The notes under the pieces: model-generated
Database searches by the model: none
What the model was told of the DNA's origin: nothing
What the model saw: the letters and a program-made list of their open reading frames with translations, nothing else
Assembly: GCA_902761735.1 (NCBI GenBank)
Contig: CACWLL010000015.1
Span: forward strand, 1-40,709
DNA length: 40,709 nt
Direction of reading: 5' to 3'
Origin: an uncultured bacterium
GTDB lineage: Bacteria; Cyanobacteriota; Vampirovibrionia; Gastranaerophilales; Gastranaerophilaceae
Part shown: positions 8,129 through 14,898 of the stretch, piece after piece
Layout: each line of letters begins with the position of its first letter
Numbering within the stretch: the stretch's first letter is position 1
Position numbers and translations under genes: made by a program

Positions 8129-8506
8129 ATGACTATTTATAACACAAAATATACCCAATTGATTTGGCGCGGAATAACGTTAAGAGATTTCGCATCATCT
8201 GATATTGCAGTTTCTCAGTCAGGTAGCAGTATTCAAACTTGCATCGGAATATTTGGTGAAAGCTTTAGTTTCCCACACATAAAAAGAGGTTGGGAAATCC
8301 GCTCGTCATTTTTAGCTTCAAGCGATATCTTTAAGATTCTTGATAATGACAACCTTTGTAATAGAAGCGGACTAATTGTAATTAATGATATGAATTTAGA
8401 TGTTACTGATGTTTATTCCGGCTGCAGAATTGTTTCAGTTAATATTTTACCCGGAGGAAATGAACGTCAAGTCGTTTGGTATGCAAAGGCAAAGAACGGA
8501 AGGTAG
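8129..8506 (+). CDS. Second tail-tube-family protein in the baseplate block
   Basis: A 125-residue protein that aligns end to end with the tail tube at 5954-6334: both start MTxY, share a W.GITL motif at residues 13-18, an S.SGSS/SQEGAS turn near residue 30, G..GE..., W.I..SF and the closing VVWYA/VVHWVA strand followed by a basic tail. Identity looks modest (about a quarter to a third by eye). It lies between spike and gp25-like genes, so it may form the first tube ring (initiator) on the hub, as the second tube-type proteins of extracellular contractile injection systems do. That role is inference; a redundant or alternative tube is possible. Ribosome site AAGGAG. Confidence 0.7.
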   Translation: MTIYNTKYTQLIWRGITLRDFASSDIAVSQSGSSIQTCIGIFGESFSFPHIKRGWEIRSSFLASSDIFKILDNDNLCNRSGLIVINDMNLDVTDVYSGCRIVSVNILPGGNERQVVWYAKAKNGR

Positions 8507-8515
8507 GTGTTATTA

Positions 8516-8869
8516 ATGGATATTTGTATTGATAATTCGCATATAGTTATGTCTAATGGCGATTTTGTTTTCATCGACGATTCTGTGCGGGAAGTAAAAC
8601 AGCATATTATTGTTGCGTTAAATACTTTTTTAGGGGATTGGGTTCTTAATTCCTTGAAAGGGATAAATTATCCTGCAGGATTAAGGGAGAACGATTTGTT
8701 GGAGGTAGATGTAAAAAAGCAATTGCTGGGAGTAAAAAATGTTAGAGCCATAGATAATTTTAAGCTGATTTTTTCAAACGATAATAAGTCAGTTAGTGTT
8801 TCGGCAACTGTATTTACGACATTTGGAAACATTTTAAAGTTATCTGAAACGGTTAATTCTTACTACTAA
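8516..8869 (+). CDS. gp25/gpW-like baseplate wedge protein
   Basis: A 117-residue protein from ATG 8516, preferred over the upstream GTG at 8507 because GGTAGGTG is then correctly spaced. It shows the gp25/DUF2634 pattern: a short strand pair (GDFVFIDDSVREVKQHIIVALNT), FLGDWVLNSLKGINY, then a helix-strand segment (VDVKKQLLGVKNVRAI) and VSVSATVFTTFGN. This family forms the wedge core with gpJ and nucleates the sheath. The gene order gp25-gpJ-gpI is the standard myovirus baseplate order. Confidence 0.78.
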   Translation: MDICIDNSHIVMSNGDFVFIDDSVREVKQHIIVALNTFLGDWVLNSLKGINYPAGLRENDLLEVDVKKQLLGVKNVRAIDNFKLIFSNDNKSVSVSATVFTTFGNILKLSETVNSYY

Positions 8870-8885
8870 AAACGGAGATATAATT

Positions 8886-10058
8886 ATGAAATTTATAAAT
8901 TGTGAAATTATTGAAGATAATAAGCAGGACATTCAGTCGTTTTACCGGCAAAATATTTTAGATTTATTTCCAAACATCGATAATATTCTTGAAGGAGGTT
9001 TGATTGATAAATTAATAAAACTATTAGTTGATTATGAACTTGATATGCAAGAGAAGATTAAATGGTTGTACTCTCAATTTTCTCCAACCGGTGTCGAAAA
9101 TTTTCTTCAAGATGCATTATATGAAAGGATTGGTGTGCTAAGATTAAATGCAGCCCCTATGATAGTAAAGCTCAGATTGGTATCAAACCCGGGAATATCC
9201 CTAAGAGCTGAATCCTTACGAATCAAAAATACTTATGATAATTCCGAATTTAAAAACAGTTCTGACATTTTGTTTGATTCTGAGGGGTATACGGAAGCCG
9301 AATTTTTTTCAGATAGCGTCTCGGCAGAGACTCCTGAATTATCTTTTAAGGTTTTCCGTTCACCTGTAAGCTTGCGTATCGATGAGGATTATCCTGTATC
9401 AATTATATCGATGGGACATCCAATAGAGTCTGATGTCGGATATAAAGAACGGTATAACAATTCAAAAGCTATAAAAGCTTGTGTTACGCCCGGTGGAAAT
9501 ATTTCAAATCTGTCAAAACATCTAGATTCGTTATCTTATATAAATATTTTAACTAAAAATTCAAATCCTGAAATGGATTTTGGAACCGTAAGAATAATCG
9601 TCAAGCATAATACAAGTGATGAGATTTTTGCAAGAGAAATTTTTGAAACATTTGGAGTTGGAATTAAATTTCTTGGTGATACATGTGTTGAACTTTTAGA
9701 TTCTTGCGGTTATCCCGTAAATATAAGATTTGATAAAGCAAAAGAAATACCCGTTTTAATTTATATATATCTAAATTTTGTGCGGGATGTTTCTTTTGAG
9801 CAAGGGGTGGAACAAGTTAAAAATGCTCTTATTGGCTACGTAAGTTCAAATATTTTTGGGCTTGGTGTAAATTTATATGCAACAGATTTAGCGAATCCAA
9901 TATTGAAATGCCAGGAAGTAGCTTTACTAAAGAGAATAAAGCTTAATCGTGGAGACTCAAATGATTTAGTCGATAACATATCATTTGCTGTTGATGAAAT
10001 TCCGATATTTAAATTTGAATACATATATGTAGAGGAGGAAGTAAATGGTGGTATATAA
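8886..10058 (+). CDS. Baseplate wedge protein J-like
   Basis: A 390-residue protein matching the gpJ/gp6 family of wedge proteins. Seen: LLVDYELDMQEKIKWLYSQFSPTGVENFLQDALYERIGVLR at the start (the recognisable 'G..Ld..a...gl.R' region), a central beta domain with NPGISLRAESLRI, a VTPGGNISNLSKH segment (the gpJ 'G..GN....I' feature), and a C-terminal repeat domain ending in a VDEIPIFKFEYI strand. It dimerises with gp25- and gpI-type proteins to form the wedges. It overlaps the next gene by 14 bp. Confidence 0.78.
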   Translation: MKFINCEIIEDNKQDIQSFYRQNILDLFPNIDNILEGGLIDKLIKLLVDYELDMQEKIKWLYSQFSPTGVENFLQDALYERIGVLRLNAAPMIVKLRLVSNPGISLRAESLRIKNTYDNSEFKNSSDILFDSEGYTEAEFFSDSVSAETPELSFKVFRSPVSLRIDEDYPVSIISMGHPIESDVGYKERYNNSKAIKACVTPGGNISNLSKHLDSLSYINILTKNSNPEMDFGTVRIIVKHNTSDEIFAREIFETFGVGIKFLGDTCVELLDSCGYPVNIRFDKAKEIPVLIYIYLNFVRDVSFEQGVEQVKNALIGYVSSNIFGLGVNLYATDLANPILKCQEVALLKRIKLNRGDSNDLVDNISFAVDEIPIFKFEYIYVEEEVNGGI

Positions 10059-10617
10059 TTTTGAAGAACTTTCCCCGGGATATATATTGCCCTATTTGAG
10101 AACTTGTCCGGAATTGGTTTCGTTAATGAAATTAATAGGAAATAGATTTAATTCTATACAGGCTGTTCTATTAGCGTTGCTTGAATGCTACGATATATCA
10201 AACTGTAAAGGACGACTTCTTGATTTTGCGGGTGATGAGGTTGGCGCATCCAGAGAAGAAGCGTCTATTGATAATTATTTTACTGTAAACTTGTATCATT
10301 TAAATGCCGAGAAACACTTTTATTTTTCTGATTCCGGTATTTCTCCATATAGCAATTTATCCTTAGAAGATAGTGAATATATGCAAAAAATATTTGCTTA
10401 TATTTGTAAGAATACTACATTTCCAACTTTTGATGAGGTTATTTATTGCACTAAGTTAATAACTAATGCCGACAGAGTTTTAATTTCTGACGGGTCTTTT
10501 GGGTTAATTATACATTTATTCGGGGAGAATATCTTTTTTACAAGTAAAGGATTAAAATTACTCCGAGAAATTTTATGTGAAGGTATTTATATAGAGGAGA
10601 TTAAAATTAATGAGTAA
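10045..10617 (+). CDS. Baseplate protein I-like (DUF2612-type)
   Basis: A 190-residue protein; the N-terminal part (YLRTCPELVSLMKLIGNRFNSIQAVLLALLECYDISNCKGRLLDFAGDEVG) is typical of gpI/DUF2612 wedge proteins that connect gpJ to the fibres. The rest is alternating helix and strand. ATG 10045 has AGAGGAGG upstream and overlaps gpJ by 14 bp; its own end overlaps the fibre gene by 8 bp. Confidence 0.72.
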   Translation: MVVYNFEELSPGYILPYLRTCPELVSLMKLIGNRFNSIQAVLLALLECYDISNCKGRLLDFAGDEVGASREEASIDNYFTVNLYHLNAEKHFYFSDSGISPYSNLSLEDSEYMQKIFAYICKNTTFPTFDEVIYCTKLITNADRVLISDGSFGLIIHLFGENIFFTSKGLKLLREILCEGIYIEEIKINE

Positions 10618-12031
10618 ACCTGTAAAACCAAATGTTACTTTGCCTTCTGAGTTCGCACTTAGAGGTCAGAAACGAGATTTTAGTGAAGACAAAATTTTAA
10701 ACGGATTTAGTTCGGTATCGCCGGATGTTTTGTCGGGTGATAACTTAAATAAATTTATAGATGATACATATAAAAGTATAAATTATGCAACTGATAGTAT
10801 TGATGATTTATATTCGTCTCTAATTACATATAATTCGGATGAAATATATAATCAAAACTCAATTGTTTTTGATATAGATTCTTATGGGAAAATTCATCTG
10901 TATATATCGAAAACAGATAATAATACCGGTAATTCTTTGGATAACGATACTTATTGGAAAGAAGTTTCCTTGGGTGGGTCAACTCGTAATGTAGGCGAAC
11001 TGGTATATTCGTCGTTACCTCAAACAGATACGGGTTTACACTTGCTAGATGGTGCTTTAATACAAGGTAGCGGTAGCTATTCGGCTTTTGTAGATTATAT
11101 TGCTGATTTATATACAGCTAACCCTACGGCAAACTACTTTACTGATGAAACCACTTGGCAAAATACGGTTACACAATATGGTGTATGCGGTAAGTTTGTT
11201 TACGATAGCACAAATAATACAGTAAGATTACCTAAAGTAACGGGTATTGTAGAAGGTACAACAAATCTTGCAGTGTTAGGGAATTTAGTGCAAGCAGGCT
11301 TGCCGTTGAGTTGGTTTGAACACAAACATACTCGTGGAGATATGAATATTACGGGTAGTGTAATATTTACGGAAACAGGCGACTCTGATAAATCCACTAT
11401 AAGAAGCTCAAGTGGAGCTTTTACGAACACTGGCGGATATGGTGGTGGTTGGGGGCAAATTCAGCCTACCGACCAAAATTGGGTTCAGCGATTAGACTTT
11501 GATGCATCTCGTAATTGGACAGGTTCGACTTCAACCCCGAATTACACGAGCTTAAGCCATGATGCGAGCACCGTTCAGCCACAAACCATAAAATGCTTTG
11601 TATATATTGTTATCGCAACTTCAACTAAAACTGATATTCAGGTTGATATAGATGAGATTGCTACTGACCTTAATGGTAAAGCTGATACTGATTTATCGAA
11701 CACCACAGACCAAGCAAAAATCCTTATGGGCGGTATGGCTATGCCTAGCAATAGATATATTGATTTAACACTTGGTGCAAGCGGAACACAATATACCGCT
11801 CCTGCAAATGGTTATTTTGGTATTTTTGCTCGTTCAGCAGATACAGTAAGATTTGAGGGATTAGAGTATAGTGTGACAATGCCAAATGCTAGTAACTTAG
11901 TAAGTTCGGTTATATTCCCAATATTGAAAGGTAAAACCATAACATTAAACTACGGAACTTTAAATTTATCTGAGAGTTGGTGTTATTTCCGATTTATCTA
12001 CGCACAAGGTTCAGAAAGTGAGGCTAACTAA
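10610..12031 (+). CDS. Tail fibre / collar-type receptor-binding protein
   Basis: A 473-residue protein. The N-terminal 130 residues should attach to the baseplate. The middle has the tail-collar-like pattern VDYIADLYTANPTANYF...VCGKFVYDSTNNTVRLPKVTG...AGLPLSWFEHKHTRGD with a Gly/Thr/Ser-rich segment (GGYGGGWGQIQPTDQNW) as in trimeric fibres. After a short helical link with a heptad-like IDEIATDLNGKAD stretch, the C-terminal 110 residues form a separate beta domain, probably the receptor tip. Starts within the stop region of gpI. Confidence 0.75.
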   Translation: MSKPVKPNVTLPSEFALRGQKRDFSEDKILNGFSSVSPDVLSGDNLNKFIDDTYKSINYATDSIDDLYSSLITYNSDEIYNQNSIVFDIDSYGKIHLYISKTDNNTGNSLDNDTYWKEVSLGGSTRNVGELVYSSLPQTDTGLHLLDGALIQGSGSYSAFVDYIADLYTANPTANYFTDETTWQNTVTQYGVCGKFVYDSTNNTVRLPKVTGIVEGTTNLAVLGNLVQAGLPLSWFEHKHTRGDMNITGSVIFTETGDSDKSTIRSSSGAFTNTGGYGGGWGQIQPTDQNWVQRLDFDASRNWTGSTSTPNYTSLSHDASTVQPQTIKCFVYIVIATSTKTDIQVDIDEIATDLNGKADTDLSNTTDQAKILMGGMAMPSNRYIDLTLGASGTQYTAPANGYFGIFARSADTVRFEGLEYSVTMPNASNLVSSVIFPILKGKTITLNYGTLNLSESWCYFRFIYAQGSESEAN

Positions 12032-12468
12032 TGTATTATATAGAAAATAATGATAAGGTAGTATTATTTGATGAGGATTTATCGAAGCTACAAGATACGA
12101 TAAAATTTATGCCAAATTATCAAAAGTCGGATATCAAAGAAACAGATAAAAGGATTATTTCTTTTGATGGTAATTTTTATTTTCAAGATGACTCGGAGTT
12201 GATATCTAAGCGTATAGCGCAATTTGAAAAAGAGTTCTTTGAAACGTCTTTGGGCTGGGTTCGCCGTACAGTTACGATGCAGGACAACTGTACAAAAGAT
12301 TTTCTTTCTGATATTTTACCGTTATTACAGTCGGATATTCCTGTTTTGACTTATGAAAAACCGGATTTTGTTGAAACTTTTGTCCCTCAACAGAATAGGG
12401 TTATGGTAACAGAGGAGTTTATCAATGAATGCAAACAACAAGTACTGAAAGATTTTTACGGAGAATAA
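12031..12468 (+). CDS. Fibre-associated protein, possible chaperone
   Basis: A 145-residue protein that starts on the last base of the fibre stop codon, hence coupled to it. A helical N-terminal part is followed by FFETSLGWVRRTVTMQDNCTKDFLSDILPLL and PVLTYEKPDF, a motif set I associate with small genes next to fibre genes in gut phages. A fibre-assembly chaperone is the likely role from the position only; I do not recognise a named family. Confidence 0.5.
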   Translation: MYYIENNDKVVLFDEDLSKLQDTIKFMPNYQKSDIKETDKRIISFDGNFYFQDDSELISKRIAQFEKEFFETSLGWVRRTVTMQDNCTKDFLSDILPLLQSDIPVLTYEKPDFVETFVPQQNRVMVTEEFINECKQQVLKDFYGE

Positions 12469-12469
12469 A

Positions 12470-12715
12470 ATGCATGGAATAAATTTGGATTTAGTTATAT
12501 CCGTCACTATTCAATTAATTGCAATAGGTGTATTTATAGGAGTTTATAAGACTACTATTTCGTTTATGCAATTACAGATTGAGGAATTAAAAAATGATAT
12601 GAGAAAATATAATAATATTCTTGAAAGGATGATTGTAACGGAACAATCATTAAAATCTGCTCATCACAGAATTGATTCGGTTGAGTATAGTTTGACTAAA
12701 AAATATAACGTATAA
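12470..12715 (+). CDS. Small membrane protein with coiled coil (holin/XhlA-like architecture)
   Basis: An 81-residue protein: N-terminal membrane helix (about residues 6-28, DLVISVTIQLIAIGVFIGVY) followed by a helical, coiled-coil-like tail (FMQLQIEELKNDMRKYNNILERM...). This resembles membrane-anchored accessory lysis proteins such as XhlA in outline, but one helix is little to go on. It is the last gene before the terminator that closes the phage module. No endolysin follows. Confidence 0.5.
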   Translation: MHGINLDLVISVTIQLIAIGVFIGVYKTTISFMQLQIEELKNDMRKYNNILERMIVTEQSLKSAHHRIDSVEYSLTKKYNV

Positions 12716-12762
12716 TGTTCATATTTTCTTAAATATCCCTTCGTATTTATTTTGTAAAATTG

Positions 12763-12811
12763 TCCCGATTGGAGTTGGTTATTTTAATCAGCTTCTTTCG
12801 GGATTTTTTTT
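12763..12811 (+). terminator. Strong terminator closing the phage module
   Basis: A long two-part hairpin: outer TCCCGA / TCGGGA and inner AGTTGGTT / AATCAGCT pairs, followed by a run of eight Ts. It marks the end of phage transcription; chromosomal genes with their own promoter follow. Confidence 0.88.
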
Positions 12812-12832
12812 GCTTATTTATCGCTATGGCTA

Positions 12833-12860
12833 TTGTTATCGTTTATTATTGTGTTATGAT
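12833..12860 (+). promoter_or_regulatory. Promoter of gshB
   Basis: TTGTTA (12833-12838), 16-bp spacer, and TATGAT (12855-12860) preceded by TG one base away (extended -10). It lies 20 bp upstream of the start codon with AGAGGGG between. Confidence 0.6.
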
Positions 12861-12880
12861 TATTTTTAGAGGGGTATGCT

Positions 12881-13855
12881 ATGAATATTTTATTTATTAT
12901 TGACAGAATTGAGTTTAAATATTTTGAATTTAATAACCTAGTTACAAATTTTTGGCTAATAAGAGAAATGCTAAAATTAAATCACTCTGTGTCAATAGCT
13001 ACTATTGATGATTTAGTTTTAGTGAACAAAAAGGCTTGGGCTCACTGCTATAATGTATATGTAAAAAATGAAAATATATTTTATGACAAAAATAGTCTGC
13101 TTAGAAATATTAATGATTTTCAACTTGTTATGTTCAGACAAGATCCGCCGGTAGATGGAGATTATATTAATTCAACATATATATTTGACTTTGTTGATAG
13201 AGATAATACGCTAATTATAAATGAACCTTCATCTATAAGAGATTTTAATGAAAAATTACATACGGTTTATTTTTCTGAACTAATGCCAAAAAATATTGTC
13301 ACCGCATCTAAATCAGATATAATAAAATTTTTAGATGAAAATGAAGAAATTGTTCTGAAACCTCTAAACAGGTGCTTTGGTTCGGGTGTTATGACTTTAA
13401 GACAGGGCGACAAGAATACCTCCGTTATAATTGATTTAATGACAAACAGCGGTAAAACTCTTGTTATGGTACAAAAATATATTAGTGCAGCCGTAAATGG
13501 AGATAAAAGAGTATTATTTTTGGGAGATAAGGTTTTACCATATTGTGTACAAAAACTTCCGGGCAAAAATGATTTCAAATTTAATGAGCACTGTGATGCT
13601 AATATAATAAAAGCTGAGTTAACGGCTGAGGAATTAGAAAATTATGTTCCTGTTGCAAAAAAATTGAATTCTATGGGATTACCTTTAGTCGGATTAGATG
13701 TTATTGACGGTAAAATTATTGAGATAAATGTTACAAGCCCGTGTTATTTTATCAAGGAAATAAATGCTCATTTCGGTTGTAATTTAGAACAAGAAATCAC
13801 CGAATTTATTGTAAATAAAGTTGAGTCAAAAATTTTATCAGGAGTCGTTTCTTAA
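12881..13855 (+). CDS. gshB: Glutathione synthase (ATP-grasp)
   Basis: A 324-residue protein matching prokaryotic glutathione synthase, which joins gamma-glutamylcysteine and glycine using ATP. Family landmarks: MFRQDPPVDGDYINSTYIFD and NEPSSIRDFNEKLHTVYF in the N-terminal part (typical GshB: 'R.DPPfd..Yi..T..l', 'N.p..lrd.NEKl'), the ATP-grasp core IVLKPLNRCFGSGVM, a VQKYISAAVNGDKRVLF strand and the metal/substrate part LVGLDVIDGKIIEINVTSPC near the end. Length is normal for the family. It is a single-gene unit with its own promoter after the phage terminator. No gamma-glutamylcysteine ligase gene is in the window. Confidence 0.85.
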   Translation: MNILFIIDRIEFKYFEFNNLVTNFWLIREMLKLNHSVSIATIDDLVLVNKKAWAHCYNVYVKNENIFYDKNSLLRNINDFQLVMFRQDPPVDGDYINSTYIFDFVDRDNTLIINEPSSIRDFNEKLHTVYFSELMPKNIVTASKSDIIKFLDENEEIVLKPLNRCFGSGVMTLRQGDKNTSVIIDLMTNSGKTLVMVQKYISAAVNGDKRVLFLGDKVLPYCVQKLPGKNDFKFNEHCDANIIKAELTAEELENYVPVAKKLNSMGLPLVGLDVIDGKIIEINVTSPCYFIKEINAHFGCNLEQEITEFIVNKVESKILSGVVS

Positions 13856-13880
13856 TAAAATAGGCAAATTTTGTTTTTGT

Positions 13881-13888
13881 GATATAAT
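13881..13888 (+). promoter_or_regulatory. Extended -10 element for the glycosyltransferase gene
   Basis: TG-A-TATAAT (hexamer 13883-13888), a consensus extended -10, lies 20 bp upstream of the start at 13909. A -35 is not obvious. It would drive the GT2-pgpH-ybeY-dgkA group. Confidence 0.55.
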
Positions 13889-13908
13889 TCAGTTGAAAAG
13901 GTTGTCTT

Positions 13909-14868
13909 ATGAAACTAGTAATTCAGATTCCGTGTTTAAACGAAGAAAATTCCTTGCCAATAACGGTAAGAGATATTCCAAAACATATAGAGGGCATAGA
14001 TGATATTGAACTGTTAGTCATAGATGACGGCTCAACCGATAGAACCTCAGAAATCGCAAAGTCGCTAGGTGTCAATAAAATCGTTCGATTTGAAAAAAAC
14101 TACGGGTTGTCTAAAGCTTTTACAACGGGGTTGGCGACCGCTCTTGATATGGGTGCAGATATAATTGTGAATACGGATGCAGATAACCAGTATTGTGCTT
14201 CTGATATAGAAAAATTAGTTCAACCAATAATAAATAACAGGGCAGATATTGTTATAGGTACTCGCCCGGTAGCAAAAATTAAGCATTTTTCAATTATGAA
14301 GAAACTACTGCAAAATATTGGTTCCTGGGTCGTTCGTAAACTGAGTTCCACTTCGGTTAAGGATGCGCCGAGCGGATTTAGAGCGTTTTCAAGAAATGCG
14401 GCAATACAGTTGAATGTGTTTGATAAGTATACATACACTCTTGAAACAATTATTCAGGCAAAAGCAAAAGATTTAACTATTGAATGTGTTGATATAAACA
14501 TTAATCCAAATCTAAGAGAGTCCCGACTTTTTAAGAATATGTTTGTATATATTGTACGTTCGGCAATTACTATGCTGAGGATGTTTATTGTATATCGCCC
14601 GTTCAGATTTTTTGCTATATGTGCGTCGATAGCTCTCTTTTTGGGAATTTTGTTAGGAATACGTTTCCTTTATTTTTATATAACAGGTAATGGCAGCGGA
14701 CATATCCAATCTTTAATATTAGCAGCAATATTTTTGCTGTCAGGTGTTCAAATAGGTTTGTTTGCGGTTTTTGCAGATCTGATTTCAATTAATCGAAGGT
14801 TGATTGAAGATGTTCAAAAACGTTTGAAGCTTAATGGCTTGCAAAAATCCTCAAAAGAAGCAATATAA
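13909..14868 (+). CDS. Membrane-anchored GT2 glycosyltransferase (DPM1/GtrB-like)
   Basis: A 319-residue family-2 glycosyltransferase. Catalytic motifs: VIDDGSTDRT (about residues 37-46, nucleotide binding), NTDADNQY (about 87-94, DXD-type metal site) and DAPSGFRAF (about 155). Two C-terminal membrane helices follow (about 227-254 and 265-288), as in polyisoprenyl-phosphate hexosyltransferases of the dolichol-phosphate-mannose synthase/GtrB group. It would transfer a sugar to a lipid carrier for envelope glycan synthesis; the exact sugar cannot be read. Start ATG with AAAAGG upstream. Located 30 bp before the 7TM-HD gene. Confidence 0.8.
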   Translation: MKLVIQIPCLNEENSLPITVRDIPKHIEGIDDIELLVIDDGSTDRTSEIAKSLGVNKIVRFEKNYGLSKAFTTGLATALDMGADIIVNTDADNQYCASDIEKLVQPIINNRADIVIGTRPVAKIKHFSIMKKLLQNIGSWVVRKLSSTSVKDAPSGFRAFSRNAAIQLNVFDKYTYTLETIIQAKAKDLTIECVDININPNLRESRLFKNMFVYIVRSAITMLRMFIVYRPFRFFAICASIALFLGILLGIRFLYFYITGNGSGHIQSLILAAIFLLSGVQIGLFAVFADLISINRRLIEDVQKRLKLNGLQKSSKEAI

Positions 14869-14898
14869 TGGTGTAATTAATAAAAGGTGATTTAGTTT

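Noticed and set aside
1-12811. Extracellular contractile injection system (PVC/Afp-type) as the identity of the structural module
   Set aside because: Portal, connectors, scaffold and major capsid are present, and no AAA+ ATPase of the eCIS type is seen; a phage-derived module fits better, although the second tube protein is reminiscent.
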